A stretch of DNA of 64,000 bases from Bdellovibrio bacteriovorus (GTDB lineage: Bacteria; Bdellovibrionota; Bdellovibrionia; Bdellovibrionales; Bdellovibrionaceae), in assembly GCF_025558485.1 (NCBI RefSeq), contig NZ_CP102930.1, forward strand, positions 2,046,001 to 2,110,000, in the 5' to 3' direction. Below the pieces are notes generated by a model, which was given only the letters and a program-made list of their open reading frames with translations, had not been told where the DNA came from and made no database searches. The translations under genes and the position numbers were made by a program. Positions 9,043-18,545 of the stretch are shown in pieces (within the stretch, counting starts at the first letter, position 1; the number at the start of each line of letters is the position of its first letter).

Positions 9043-9546
9043 CTATTCTGTAAAAATGTCGGCGATGCCAACATACGGGGCATTGTAGTATTTGGTTTTT
9101 GAAAAGCCGGCATGCAGTGTGATCTCTGCCAGTCGCTGGGCGCGCTCAGGTGTGTCTGCCAGAATCAACAGAAGCTCATATCGTTGCAGGCCCGCATCTT
9201 CAAGTCTGCTGCGCACGTCAGGAAGTGCGTGCTGCTCTTCATCCATCAGTTCTTTCCAGTGTAAGGGGGTGATGGTGGATTTCAGGCGGCTTTCATCTTT
9301 CCAGTTGTCGGCTAGGGCCATCTTCGGGTCGCGAGTGTCAAGGATCTGAACCTTCACGGGAGGTGGTGGCGCACGCATTCCTCCCAAAGCACGGGATCGG
9401 GCTTTGGAGCTCCAGGGGAAGTTTTGAAAATTCTGAGTAAAATATCCGCGCAGCTCTTTTTTATTCAGAGCCTCAGCCCTGTCCGCCGTGGTGGTTGTCT
9501 GGCATCCGAACAATGTAAGGATTAAAACAAACAACACGGATTTCAT
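9043..9546 (-). CDS. Predicted lipoprotein
   Basis: A 167-aa protein with a short lipoprotein signal (lipobox LTLFGC, Cys at residue 15). The mature region has a Pro-rich stretch (APPPPVKV) and otherwise no recognisable domain. AGAGGT precedes the ATG. It starts 12 bp after the stop of the gene at 9559-10443 and is probably co-transcribed with it, so both may act in the envelope together. Confidence 0.7.
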   Translation of the reverse strand: MKSVLFVLILTLFGCQTTTTADRAEALNKKELRGYFTQNFQNFPWSSKARSRALGGMRAPPPPVKVQILDTRDPKMALADNWKDESRLKSTITPLHWKELMDEEQHALPDVRSRLEDAGLQRYELLLILADTPERAQRLAEITLHAGFSKTKYYNAPYVGIADIFTE

Positions 9547-9558
9547 GGATGGAACCTC

Positions 9559-10443
9559 TTAGTGGGTGTTCTTTTTTCGTTTCTCGCGCTCTTCAATATC
9601 TTTGGCAAAAAGTTTCGCCACCCAGGTGTCCTGCACACCAACTTTGCTGCCAGACAGCTGGATCTGGGTTTTTGATCGGTATTCAGGATCGTAGCTCAGA
9701 TCTTTGATGTCGATATTTTTATTGGCAAAGAACGCTGTCAGGCGTTCAGAAATTTTGTTGGCATCGAAAGGTTCTTGCAGATTCAGCTCTTTTTCCAGCT
9801 CATCACAGAAGGTTTGTGTTTCAGAGTCTGTGGCCAGTTCCGGTTTTAGGGAAACCGCTTTGACAAGATGGTGCAGGTTGTAGCTTTTTTGCAGAATCTC
9901 ATCCAGCTTTTCCGGGTGGCGGCTAAGATGGTTACCAGCCTGATACAGATGATAATAAAACAGTGCCTTTTGAAAAAGACCCTGTTCGTTTTCTGTGGAT
10001 TGTAGAACTGCAGGAACAACTTCGTTCATCCCCGGCAGGCGGAAGATGTAGCGAAAGACCGGGGCGGCAGTTTCCACCAGCGGATCATGGTTGTCGTAAA
10101 GAGTGGTGATGAAAAATCGGAAGGTGGCGTGATTTGGATCTTTCAGGAAGGTGCTTTCAGAGGATTTTGTCAGATACTTGCAGCCTTCGGAAAAAGGACG
10201 TTCTGTGTTTGCGAAGTCATCACGCAGAACCTGCAAAGCCATTTTGCCCGGAGACATTGTCGTTGTTTCTGCTGTTGTGCTGTTTTCTTCAGCAGCCTTT
10301 GTCATGGCCGAAGGGACCAGTGCATTTTTGATCTGATAAGCTGCTGGAAGTCTGGACAGCCCCCAAAGCCCCAGAGCGGTCAGTACAACAAGGCACAGAC
10401 CCAAGCTGATAGAGAGGATTTTAAGAGTATTCTTCCACTTCAT
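9559..10443 (-). CDS. Membrane-anchored hypothetical protein
   Basis: A 294-aa protein with one N-terminal membrane segment (about 8-30) and a long, mostly helical extracytoplasmic domain; I recognise no family. AGGAG lies six bases before the ATG. The lipoprotein gene at 9043-9546 follows after 12 bp, so the two form a likely operon. Its upstream side faces the tRNA-fMet promoter region. Confidence 0.7.
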   Translation of the reverse strand: MKWKNTLKILSISLGLCLVVLTALGLWGLSRLPAAYQIKNALVPSAMTKAAEENSTTAETTTMSPGKMALQVLRDDFANTERPFSEGCKYLTKSSESTFLKDPNHATFRFFITTLYDNHDPLVETAAPVFRYIFRLPGMNEVVPAVLQSTENEQGLFQKALFYYHLYQAGNHLSRHPEKLDEILQKSYNLHHLVKAVSLKPELATDSETQTFCDELEKELNLQEPFDANKISERLTAFFANKNIDIKDLSYDPEYRSKTQIQLSGSKVGVQDTWVAKLFAKDIEEREKRKKNTH

Positions 10444-10536
10444 GCGCGTCTCCTGTAATACAGACGAACTGAATCACAGTTTAAGTCGAGGAGCAATGAT
10501 ACGTGGTGCTATATTACATTTATCTGGAATCAAGTG

Positions 10537-10565
10537 TTGACCCATCCCCCTTAGAGGCATATAGT
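10537..10565 (+). promoter_or_regulatory. Sigma-70 promoter of tRNA-fMet
   Basis: TTGACC (10537-10542) and TATAGT (10560-10565) are separated by exactly 17 bp, a near-consensus promoter. Transcription would start near 10572, a few bases before the mature tRNA at 10580. Confidence 0.75.
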
Positions 10566-10579
10566 CACATCTCACTTGT

Positions 10580-10656
<77 letters not shown>

Positions 10657-10659
10657 ATA

Positions 10660-10690
10660 AAGGCTCGATGGTAAACCATCGGGCCTTTTC
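10660..10690 (+). terminator. Rho-independent terminator of tRNA-fMet
   Basis: GGCTCGATGG (10662-10671) pairs with CCATCGGGCC (10676-10685) around a TAAA loop, with one G-T pair, and is followed by TTTTCC. It lies four bases past the tRNA. Confidence 0.9.
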
Positions 10691-10788
10691 CATTTTAGCT
10701 CCCATGTGATTTTTTTTCATTTCAAGCTTGCGCAAAACTGTCATTCCACTCTAAGGCTTTAAGTGACATTCACAAAGGAGATATCAGC

Positions 10789-11907
10789 ATGATCATGAGT
10801 GCCGCACAATTTGTCCGAAAAGGACTGGAACCCCAACATCTGGTTTCATCTTTGAGTTTGCTTGTCTTTTTGGTGTCCGGTTTCTTTGTTGACGGAAATT
10901 TGTGGGTCTCTATCACAGCCGCTGTCTTTCTGGGCGTGGCCGTCATGTCGTCGGTCCACCACGCTGAAGTTATTGCCCATAAAATCGGTGAAGGTCTGGG
11001 AACTTTGGTTTTGGCCCTGTGTGTGACCATCATCGAGGTGGGACTGATTGTTTCGTTGATGAATCAATCAGCGGAAGGCGGCGCCGCGGCTTCGGTGCTG
11101 GCTCGTGACACCGTCTTTGCCGCAGTGATGATCATCACCAACGGGATGGTGTCCTTGTGTCTGATACTGGGTGGATTGAAGTACAAAGAGCAGGAGTTCC
11201 AGGTTCAGGGCTCAAAAAGTCTTATGGTCGTGCTAATGACCCTGGCGCTTTTGGTGTTTGTGCTTCCGAATTTTACGACGACAACTTCACCGGGGACCTA
11301 TAATACCCCACAGATGATCTTTATCGGCGCGATCTGTGTGCTGTTGTATCTTCTGTTTATTTTCTTCCAGACAACGACTCACAAGGCTTATTTCGAGGCC
11401 GTCGATAGGGCCAGTGACATCACCCCGATAGAGCAGACGCACGAAATCTCTATTGCGGATGCCTGGCTTAGCTTTATTTCCTTGTGCGTAAGTCTGGTGG
11501 CCGTGATTGGTCTGGCAAAAATGATTTCGCCTTTAATTGAACACGGCGTGGATTATGTGGGCGCACCGAAATCGGTGGTGGGTTTATTAATCGCGGGTAT
11601 CGTGCTTCTTCCTGAAACGTGGGCGGCCATCAATGCAGCCAGAGCCAATCGCCTGCAGACAAGTCTGAATTTGGCCTTGGGGTCGGGGATTGCCAGTATC
11701 GCGCTGACAATTCCAACAGTGATTGTCTTTTGTCTGTTGACCAATCAAACCTTGATGCTGGGTCTAAGTAGCAAGGACACCGTGTTTATGATTATGACCT
11801 TTATGGCGGGCATGATCACGCTGGGGACAGGCAAGGCCACCTTGTTACAGGGTGCGGTTCACGGGGTGATCCTGCTGACGTACTTTGTGATGTCGTTTAT
11901 TCCGTAG
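10789..11907 (+). CDS. chaA: ChaA-type Ca2+(Na+,K+)/H+ antiporter
   Basis: A 372-aa inner-membrane protein with about eleven hydrophobic segments, of the calcium/cation antiporter (CAX/ChaA) family. The diagnostic alpha-repeat HHAEVIAHKIGEGLGTLVLALCVTIIEVGLI and the ARDTVFAAVMIITNGMV....L.GGLKYKEQEF region are present, as is the second acidic repeat (GIVLLPETWAAINAARANRLQTSLNLALGSGIASI). Acidic residues in these repeats bind cations in the family. AAGGAG is eight bases before the ATG. It is a single-gene unit; the cation preference cannot be read from sequence. Confidence 0.88.
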   Translation: MIMSAAQFVRKGLEPQHLVSSLSLLVFLVSGFFVDGNLWVSITAAVFLGVAVMSSVHHAEVIAHKIGEGLGTLVLALCVTIIEVGLIVSLMNQSAEGGAAASVLARDTVFAAVMIITNGMVSLCLILGGLKYKEQEFQVQGSKSLMVVLMTLALLVFVLPNFTTTTSPGTYNTPQMIFIGAICVLLYLLFIFFQTTTHKAYFEAVDRASDITPIEQTHEISIADAWLSFISLCVSLVAVIGLAKMISPLIEHGVDYVGAPKSVVGLLIAGIVLLPETWAAINAARANRLQTSLNLALGSGIASIALTIPTVIVFCLLTNQTLMLGLSSKDTVFMIMTFMAGMITLGTGKATLLQGAVHGVILLTYFVMSFIP

Positions 11908-12012
11908 AATAAGAAATCCAAATCTTAGAGAGGTTGTTGATATGGTGCGCAAGGGGACCTCTCATTGCATCGTTCTTTGATTTTCGATAAATTAAAGCCT
12001 TTAGGGGTTAAA

Positions 12013-13962
12013 ATGCAGCCAGGATCAAAGCCAGAAAATAAATTCTCTCCGCCAACAGATGTAAAATCCGTTCTTAGCATGTTCAAAAAACCAAAGAAGG
12101 TTGTAGTCACGGCAGGTATGCCGTATGCGAACGGTCCTTTGCATTTGGGTCACCTTGCCGGGGCGCATGTGCCGGCGGATATCTATGCGCGCTGGATGCG
12201 CATGTTGATCGGTGCGGAAAATGTTTTATTCGTCAACGGTAACGATGACCACGGCTCCACCAGTGAAGTGGCAGCGGTGCAAGCGGGTAAAACCATCCGT
12301 GAGTTCATTGACACCATTCATGAAAAGCAAAAAGAGACTTTGCAAAAGTACTCCGTGCAAACGGATGTTTTCACGGGCACTTCGCGTCCGGAAACCTATC
12401 CTTTGCATGAACAGTATTCTCAGGATTTCCTGCGCCGTTTGTTTGAAAACGGAATGTTGGAAAAACGCATCACCAAACAATGGTACGATTCAAAAATGAA
12501 TCGCTTCCTGCAGGATCGTTTTGTGCGCGGCACCTGCCCGAACTGCGGTAACACCGAAGCGTATTCTGACGAATGTGATGCCTGTGGAACGCAGTTTGAT
12601 CCCAGTACTTTGCAGGACCCACGCAGTCAGTTGAGCGACGCCAAGCCGGAACTGAAAGACACGGCTCACTGGTGGCTGGATATGTGGAAGGTCGCAGACC
12701 CTTTGAAGGCCTGGATCGACACCAAACAAAAGGCATGGCGTTCTGCGGTTGTTCAGGAAGTCAGCAACACGGTTCTGATTGGCTGCCGTTTTGAAAATCA
12801 GTTTGAAGCCAAATACAAAGAAATCAAAGAGACTTTACCAAAACATAAATCCCGCTACGTTGCGGGTAAAAAAGTGGAATGTCTGTTTGACTCCAAGGCG
12901 GACTTGGCACAGGCCCAGAACACTTTGGAAGCGGCGGGGATTCCTTCTGTCGTCACAGACAAATGGGGCTATCGTCCGATCACTCGTGACGTGTCCTGGG
13001 GGATTCCAGTTCCGGCAGAGCTTGATCCGGAAATGAAAGGCAAGACCCTGTATGTGTGGCCGGATTCTTTGATTGCTCCTATTGTGTTTACACAGGTGGC
13101 ATTGACACAGTCCGGTCGCAAGGCAGAACAATACAAAGAATTCTGGTGTGATCCGGAAGCGACTGTGGTGCAGTTCCTGGGGCAGGATAATGTGTTCTTC
13201 TACGTGATCATGCAGGGTTCGATGTGGTTGGGCCACAAACAAAATCCGCAGCAGTTACCGCAAAAAGGTGATCTGCAAATGACAGAGATTCTAAGTTGCT
13301 ATCACCTGATGGTGAACGGCGAAAAGATGAGTAAGTCCAAAGGGAACTTCTACACCGGGGATCAGTTGCTTGAGATGGGTTATTCCCCGGATCAGGTTCG
13401 TTATTTCCTGGCTTTGTTGAGTTTGCCGGTCAAAGCCTCTAACTTTGATTTTGAGCACTTTGCGGAACGCAATAAGTTCCTGGCAGGTCCGATGAACGCG
13501 GCAATTGAAAAGCCAATTTCCGCCTGCAACTCCAAATTTAATGGCAAAGTTCCTGAAGGAAAGCTGATCGGCAAGGCTGAAGCTGAAACCGTGAAGATCG
13601 TGCAGATGTATCTGCGCTCGATGCAAAAAGGCGACTATGCGATTTTGCTGGGGCAGATTGAAAACTACGCGCGACAAATCAATTCATTGTTCACACAATA
13701 CAAACCGCACGATGATCGTGCGCCGGAAGCGGAAAGAAAAGACGCCCTTTTCACCTGTTTCTATGTGCTGAAGAATCTAATGATCATGTTGGCTCCGTTT
13801 GTGCCGGACACAGTGAATGAGCTGCGCAAGTCTTTGAATCTTCCTGAAAGCGTGCTGCGTGCGGAAGAACTGGGGACTGGCATTCCTGCCGGTCATGCGA
13901 TTGGTCCAAAGGGAGTTTATTTCCCGGCGGTCAAAGATGACAACGCTGTTGATGCAGAATAG
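12013..13962 (+). CDS. metG: Methionyl-tRNA synthetase, divergent form
   Basis: A 649-aa class I synthetase that charges tRNA-Met. Seen: the HIGH-type motif HLGH (44-47) within GMPYANGPLHLGHLAG, a zinc knuckle with Cys175, Cys178, Cys188 and Cys191, and KMSKS (438-442). The usual methionine-pocket motif WLDAPIGY is replaced by WPDSLIAP (349-356), and the pocket His in the following helix is replaced by Tyr397, although Tyr38 and Trp349 are kept. A segment of about 65-70 residues before residue 345 (around 265-330) is not expected from E. coli MetG. There is no C-terminal dimerisation OB-fold extension. I choose the ATG at 12013 because AGGGG precedes it; a TTG at 11965 and an ATG at 12079 are alternatives. 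Confidence 0.9.
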   Translation: MQPGSKPENKFSPPTDVKSVLSMFKKPKKVVVTAGMPYANGPLHLGHLAGAHVPADIYARWMRMLIGAENVLFVNGNDDHGSTSEVAAVQAGKTIREFIDTIHEKQKETLQKYSVQTDVFTGTSRPETYPLHEQYSQDFLRRLFENGMLEKRITKQWYDSKMNRFLQDRFVRGTCPNCGNTEAYSDECDACGTQFDPSTLQDPRSQLSDAKPELKDTAHWWLDMWKVADPLKAWIDTKQKAWRSAVVQEVSNTVLIGCRFENQFEAKYKEIKETLPKHKSRYVAGKKVECLFDSKADLAQAQNTLEAAGIPSVVTDKWGYRPITRDVSWGIPVPAELDPEMKGKTLYVWPDSLIAPIVFTQVALTQSGRKAEQYKEFWCDPEATVVQFLGQDNVFFYVIMQGSMWLGHKQNPQQLPQKGDLQMTEILSCYHLMVNGEKMSKSKGNFYTGDQLLEMGYSPDQVRYFLALLSLPVKASNFDFEHFAERNKFLAGPMNAAIEKPISACNSKFNGKVPEGKLIGKAEAETVKIVQMYLRSMQKGDYAILLGQIENYARQINSLFTQYKPHDDRAPEAERKDALFTCFYVLKNLMIMLAPFVPDTVNELRKSLNLPESVLRAEELGTGIPAGHAIGPKGVYFPAVKDDNAVDAE

Positions 13963-13990
13963 CTGATAGAATTTTAGTGTGATGAAAAGA

Positions 13991-14020
13991 CAAAGCCCGA
14001 TTGAATTCGGGCTTTGTTGT
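13991..14020. terminator. Bidirectional terminator between metG and the convergent secreted-protein gene
   Basis: CAAAGCCCGA (13991-14000) pairs perfectly with TCGGGCTTTG (14007-14016) around a six-base loop. A T-rich run follows on the plus strand, and the gene at 14032 on the minus strand ends 12 bp away, so it can serve both. Confidence 0.85.
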
Positions 14021-14031
14021 TTTTAAAGATA

Positions 14032-14649
14032 TTATTTAACTCCCGGAGCTTTCCTGTATCCGCCGGAGGACTTTTTGTTCTTCACAAGTTTTTCATAAAA
14101 GGCCACTTGCTTGTCGATGCTCTTTTGCATTTCCGGCAAATCAACTTTGCGGCAAATATTCAGGGATTCAATAGTGCCGGAGGGGTCATACTTATTCTGA
14201 TACTCTCCGGTGACGCTGTTCATCTGGCGCAGCAGTTCTTTTTTCAGAATCTTTAAAGAGCTTTCATCCAGCTGAGCTTTGGGTGCCTCGCTGGTCGCCT
14301 TTTGTTCGGCGGTCACATCCTGAAACGAAATATTCCCCACATCGCCGTTTTTCTGGAATTGCAAAGCCCGATAGAAAGGTTTTTGTTTTTCAGTCAGTTG
14401 CACCACCAAAGATTTGTTGGCGTAGGTGTTGGGAAGAACGCCGACTGAAGTGTCAGTGAAAAAATAAAGTTTTTTATTGGCATTAAGGACAAACGGAGTG
14501 GGGGATTCCAGATTGAGCTTCTGGGTGCGGGCCTCGGACTTTCCATCCAAGGCTTCATGACAGGCGATCAGATTTTTAAGTTCTTGAGAGGCAAACGCAG
14601 GAAGTGCCAGAAACACCAGAGCCATTGTGGAAAGTGCAGAATTTTTCAT
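14032..14649 (-). CDS. Secreted protein of unknown function
   Basis: A 205-aa protein with a Sec signal peptide ending AFA-S near residue 21. The mature part contains two cysteines that could form a disulphide (in LIACHEAL and LNICRKVD), and the C-terminal quarter is Lys-rich. No domain is recognised. The ribosome site is weak. It ends at the bidirectional terminator shared with metG. Confidence 0.7.
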   Translation of the reverse strand: MKNSALSTMALVFLALPAFASQELKNLIACHEALDGKSEARTQKLNLESPTPFVLNANKKLYFFTDTSVGVLPNTYANKSLVVQLTEKQKPFYRALQFQKNGDVGNISFQDVTAEQKATSEAPKAQLDESSLKILKKELLRQMNSVTGEYQNKYDPSGTIESLNICRKVDLPEMQKSIDKQVAFYEKLVKNKKSSGGYRKAPGVK

Positions 14650-14689
14650 ATGCTTTTAGAATAAGCATTTTCCGCAGGGAAGTCTTTGG

Positions 14690-14720
14690 AAATAAAAAAG
14701 CGGGACCGTAAGGGCCCCGC
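14690..14720 (-). terminator. Terminator for the minus-strand gene at 14747
   Basis: On the minus strand, a GC-rich stem (GCGGGGCC opposite GGTCCCGC, one mismatch, loop about CTTAC) ends in a run of six T followed by ATTT, 27 bp past the stop codon. Confidence 0.8.
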
Positions 14721-14746
14721 ATTCAGGATGTAAGCAGGATATTGGG

Positions 14747-15022
14747 CTAGTTGATGCCCACGATTTTGCAGGAACGAACCTCAGCTTTAACCCAGGACTC
14801 TGTCACACGGGATGTTTCAAGGTCTGTGATATCCACGCGATAAAGCACGAAATCACCTTCAGTCACGTAATCCGCCAGGTTCAGGGAAACCAAAGCCTCT
14901 TGACCGTAAATATAAGAATAGTGGTCATAAGCCGCCTTTAGAACGTCTGGCTGGCATGTCGCTGCGTAAGACAGGGATTGGGCTGCAAACACAAGGGCAA
15001 ATACAGCAAAAGCTTTTTTCAT
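14747..15022 (-). CDS. Small secreted protein with a likely disulphide
   Basis: A 91-aa protein with a clear Sec signal peptide (cleavage near YAA-T, residue 21). The mature 70 residues hold exactly two cysteines, at 23 and 85, placed at the two ends as if to close a disulphide. The fold looks beta-rich; no family recognised. AAGGAC precedes the ATG. The gene follows trhO by 13 bp and shares its direction, so it is probably the distal gene of that operon. Confidence 0.7.
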   Translation of the reverse strand: MKKAFAVFALVFAAQSLSYAATCQPDVLKAAYDHYSYIYGQEALVSLNLADYVTEGDFVLYRVDITDLETSRVTESWVKAEVRSCKIVGIN

Positions 15023-15035
15023 ACGAAGGTCCTTT

Positions 15036-16085
15036 CTAGGGGTTCTTTTTCTCAGAGACGGTTTCAGCTTCGCCTCGAGGGTTCATGGAAATATATTTGG
15101 TTCGGGTCACACGAATCGTGGGAAGCTCAGAAGGGTCTTTTCCTTCAGCAGCCATCTTTTCGATTTCAAATGGGACCACTTGTTTTTTGCCTTTGCGTGC
15201 CGGATGTTTTTCAAGTTGATAAGCACAGTTTTTGGAACAAGTGTCCTTGGCGTATTCCACCTTGATACAGTCTTCGCAGATCAGCTCGTGAGCATCACAG
15301 CGTTTGCATTCAATCTTGATCGTGGAAGGCTGGCCGCAATGCGGGCACAGGCCGAACTTGGTTGTGGGCTTCAGATTTTGGTCAACAGCCACGCGATGAT
15401 CAAATACGAAACATTCACCCTCGAACTGGTCGTTTGGATATTCCTTCATGTAATTCAGAATACCGCCATCCAACTGGAAGACATTGTTGTAGCCCTTGTC
15501 CTGAAGCTCCAGAATGCCTTTTTCACAGCGAATGCCGCCGGTGCAGAAGATCAGCATCTTTTTATCTTTAGGAATGCCTTGCGCCTCGATGTATTGAGGG
15601 AACTCTGTGAATTTTTCGATATTTGGATTCAGAGCACCTTTGAAGGTTCCGATTTTGTATTCATACCAGTTGCGCGTGTCGATCATGACATAGTCCGATT
15701 CTTCTTTCATCACGCGGTTCCATTCTGTCGGAGTCAGGTGATGATTCACGCCTTCCGGAGGCATCACGCCGGGAATCCCCGTGGTGACGATTTCACTGCG
15801 GACTTTGACTTTGAAACGACGGAACGGGGATTTTTCTGATTCAGAGTCCTTAAAGAACTGATCCGGAGAATTGAAGAATTCACGAATAAAGCTTTTCCAT
15901 GCTTCGAAAGACTCAACGGATGAAGCTGCACAGGTGGAGTTAAAACCCTCTTCACCCAGAATTACCAGGCCTTTCACATTGAGTTCTTCGGCTTTGTCTT
16001 CAAGAGCTTTTTGGATGGCTGGCAGGTCCGCCAGTTTTGTAAATCTATAATAAGCCGTAACATAATAGTTCGACGCATCAGTCAT
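15036..16085 (-). CDS. trhO: tRNA uridine(34) hydroxylase TrhO (rhodanese family)
   Basis: A 349-aa protein of the YceA/TrhO family, which in characterised members hydroxylates U34 of certain tRNAs in an oxygen-dependent, prephenate-independent route. The N-terminal acylphosphatase-like domain (about 5-100) is followed by a rhodanese domain with active-site Cys181 in FCTGGIRCEKG, and by a Cys-rich tail (CPHCG, CKRC, CEDC, C..NC) that probably binds zinc. The frame opens at 16100, but AAGG is better spaced for the ATG at 16085. It is transcribed away from the secreted-protein gene at 16240. Confidence 0.88.
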   Translation of the reverse strand: MTDASNYYVTAYYRFTKLADLPAIQKALEDKAEELNVKGLVILGEEGFNSTCAASSVESFEAWKSFIREFFNSPDQFFKDSESEKSPFRRFKVKVRSEIVTTGIPGVMPPEGVNHHLTPTEWNRVMKEESDYVMIDTRNWYEYKIGTFKGALNPNIEKFTEFPQYIEAQGIPKDKKMLIFCTGGIRCEKGILELQDKGYNNVFQLDGGILNYMKEYPNDQFEGECFVFDHRVAVDQNLKPTTKFGLCPHCGQPSTIKIECKRCDAHELICEDCIKVEYAKDTCSKNCAYQLEKHPARKGKKQVVPFEIEKMAAEGKDPSELPTIRVTRTKYISMNPRGEAETVSEKKNP

Positions 16086-16239
16086 GTTGTCACCTTCCAT
16101 TATCCACCATCAACTGCTTGATGGCTGTCTTGGCTCCAAACCAAGGGGAGTTAAAAAGTATGGGGGCTGTTATAGGGGCTTTTTTCCCTTGAGGCAAGAG
16201 TCCTGACCCGGTTAGCCTTAAATACGAGGGGTAATTTGT

Positions 16240-16857
16240 ATGAAATTCTTGGTCTTTTCCTTACTGGCGATCACTTTGACAGCATTTTCTGCCCGGGCGG
16301 AAGATCCGATGCCCATTCCTCGATTGGAGGGGCTTTATAATTACCAGGATGATTTTATCGTCACGCTGATTCGTCGCGTGGAGGATATTCCCGATACCAC
16401 AGCCGAGGGCAAGGCCCGTGTAAAGCAGTTGCGCAAAGAGGGGCATTCATGTGGGCGAAAAAACCCTCAGGTTGCTCGTTGTGTTAAGTCGGAAAAACCA
16501 AATGCTCCTATGGAAGAATTGCGAGCACCTTTGGCCAACCTAATGCGCACTGTGGATGTCGAATTTTACCCGGGCGAGGAACCACCGGTGCTAAGCCACA
16601 ACGGGTCCAGCACGCAAGAGTGGCTTTTGAAAGACACCGTTCGTCTGATGAAGAAGAAGCTAAACCTGTATTTTGTGGTGCGCAGTTATGAGGGGCGTAT
16701 TTCTTTAAGCTTCCCGGTTTCCGAGGGGCAGCCCATTGGCAATTTGATTTACCATGGTGCTGATAAATTGGGCCTGCAATTGACGGCCAGCCATAAGGAA
16801 TCGCCGTCAGTCACTATCGGCTATGTGATGGAAGCTTATTTAAAACCGGGATTATGA
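16240..16857 (+). CDS. Secreted hypothetical protein
   Basis: A 205-aa protein with a Sec signal peptide (cleavage near ARA-E, residue 21). Two close cysteines (HSCGRKNPQVARC) may form a disulphide. The C-terminal half has alternating strand-like segments; no family recognised. GAGGGG lies ahead of the ATG. It stands alone 72 bp before prfC. Confidence 0.65.
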   Translation: MKFLVFSLLAITLTAFSARAEDPMPIPRLEGLYNYQDDFIVTLIRRVEDIPDTTAEGKARVKQLRKEGHSCGRKNPQVARCVKSEKPNAPMEELRAPLANLMRTVDVEFYPGEEPPVLSHNGSSTQEWLLKDTVRLMKKKLNLYFVVRSYEGRISLSFPVSEGQPIGNLIYHGADKLGLQLTASHKESPSVTIGYVMEAYLKPGL

Positions 16858-16929
16858 TCGCAGCGCGGCATTTGCTTGTAAGACGGGGCTTTTCCTCGTA
16901 AAAAGATCTTTTCACTAAGGAAGATCCAA

Positions 16930-18537
16930 ATGCTCGCAACTCCGCAGATTCAAAAAGAAATTCAACGTCGTCGCACGTTCGCTATTATTTCGCACCCGGA
17001 TGCCGGGAAGACAACGTTGACTGAAAAGCTGCTTTACCACGGTGGGGTGATTCACGAAACCGGCGAGGTCAAGGGCAAGCAGGGCTCTAAAGCGGTGACA
17101 TCCGACTGGATGGCGATGGAGCGTGAAAAAGGGATCTCCATCACATCTTCCGTGATGACTTTTGATTTCGACGGTCTGCGAGTGAACCTTCTGGATACTC
17201 CGGGGCATAAAGATTTCTCCGAAGATACTTACCGGGTTTTGATGGCCGTGGAATCCGCGTGCATGCTGATCGACGTTGCCAAGGGCGTGGAAGAGCGTAC
17301 CAAGAAACTTTACGAAGTCTGTCGTCTGCGCAAAATTCCTATTTTCACATTCGTCAACAAACTCGATCGTGAGGGGAAAGACCCTCTGACCTTGATCGAC
17401 GAGGTTGAAAAAACCCTGAACATGCAATGTTACCCTGTGACCTGGCCCCTGGGGATCGGTCAGCGCTTCCGTGGTATTTATAATCGCCTGACTAAAGAAA
17501 TCTGGATCTACGATCAACGTCGTGAAGAAGTGGAAGATTATAAAATCATTCCGTTTGAACTCGGTAAAGACGATCAGCTTTTGTACGACCATCTGGATAA
17601 GGAATCCGCAGATCAGGTTTTGGAAGAACTGAATTTGATTGAAGGCGCTTTGCCGCCCTTTGATGTAAACGAATTTCTGAACGGAACGATTTCTCCGGTG
17701 ACGTTTGGTTCTGCCAAACAGAACTTCGGGGTGGATACCTTCCTGCAATTTTTCACTAAATATGCTCCGGGGCCACAGCCTCGTCACACCAAAGACGGCA
17801 AGGACATGGACCCTTGTGATGCGAACTTCACAGGGTTTGTGTTTAAGATCCAAGCCAACATGGATAAACGTCACCGTGACCGTATTGCCTTTATCCGTAT
17901 TTGTTCTGGCAAGTTTGAACGTGGCATGAAGGTGAAACATTCCCGCCACGACAAGGAACTGCGCTTGTCTTATGCCAGTCAGTTTGTTGCGGCCGACAAG
18001 GAAACCGTGGATGATGCCTACGCAGGGGATATCGTTGGGGTCGGGGACACCGGCAACTTTGCGATTGGTGACTGCGTGTATGCTTCCGGAAAAGTGCATT
18101 TCGAGGACATTCCGAAGTTTGCTCCGGAATTGTTCGGGAAGCTTTCTGTGCGCGATGCTTTGAAACGTCAGAAAATGAACGAAGCCCTGAATCACTTGTC
18201 GGAAGAAGGCGCCATTCAGTTGTTTATTGATCCCTTGATTGGTCCGCAAGATCCAATTATCGGTGCGGTCGGTGAACTTCAGTTTGAAGTGCTGTTGCGC
18301 CGTCTGATGGACGAATACAATCTGGAAGTGAAGTTGAGCCGTTTGCCATACGGTGTGGCCCGTTGGCCGCGCACAGAAGATGGCCAGGCTGTTTCCGATC
18401 TTAAGGGTGGTGCAAACATGTTCCGCGATTTACAGGACAATCCGGTTGTGCTGGTAAATCAGGAATGGGACTTGAACTGGCTGAAACGCGAAAACCCAAC
18501 AGTCGAATTCTGCACAAGCATCAGCCGCGCCCGCTAG
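16930..18537 (+). CDS. prfC: Peptide chain release factor 3
   Basis: A 535-aa translational GTPase that recycles RF1/RF2 from the ribosome. G1 SHPDAGKTT, a long switch region with EREKGISITSS, G3 DTPGHKDFSEDTYR and G4 NKLDRE are all intact, followed by domain II and the RF3-specific C-terminal domain (GAVGELQFEVLLRRL). Length is normal for RF3. AAGGAAG precedes the ATG. A short repeat and an ABC exporter gene pair follow. Confidence 0.95.
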   Translation: MLATPQIQKEIQRRRTFAIISHPDAGKTTLTEKLLYHGGVIHETGEVKGKQGSKAVTSDWMAMEREKGISITSSVMTFDFDGLRVNLLDTPGHKDFSEDTYRVLMAVESACMLIDVAKGVEERTKKLYEVCRLRKIPIFTFVNKLDREGKDPLTLIDEVEKTLNMQCYPVTWPLGIGQRFRGIYNRLTKEIWIYDQRREEVEDYKIIPFELGKDDQLLYDHLDKESADQVLEELNLIEGALPPFDVNEFLNGTISPVTFGSAKQNFGVDTFLQFFTKYAPGPQPRHTKDGKDMDPCDANFTGFVFKIQANMDKRHRDRIAFIRICSGKFERGMKVKHSRHDKELRLSYASQFVAADKETVDDAYAGDIVGVGDTGNFAIGDCVYASGKVHFEDIPKFAPELFGKLSVRDALKRQKMNEALNHLSEEGAIQLFIDPLIGPQDPIIGAVGELQFEVLLRRLMDEYNLEVKLSRLPYGVARWPRTEDGQAVSDLKGGANMFRDLQDNPVVLVNQEWDLNWLKRENPTVEFCTSISRAR

Positions 18538-18545
18538 CGGACAGA

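Noticed and set aside
16915..18249. 444-codon minus-strand ORF
   Set aside because: It lies fully antisense to prfC, a clear gene with intact motifs; the product is His/Phe-rich with no family resemblance and no ribosome site, as expected of a shadow frame.
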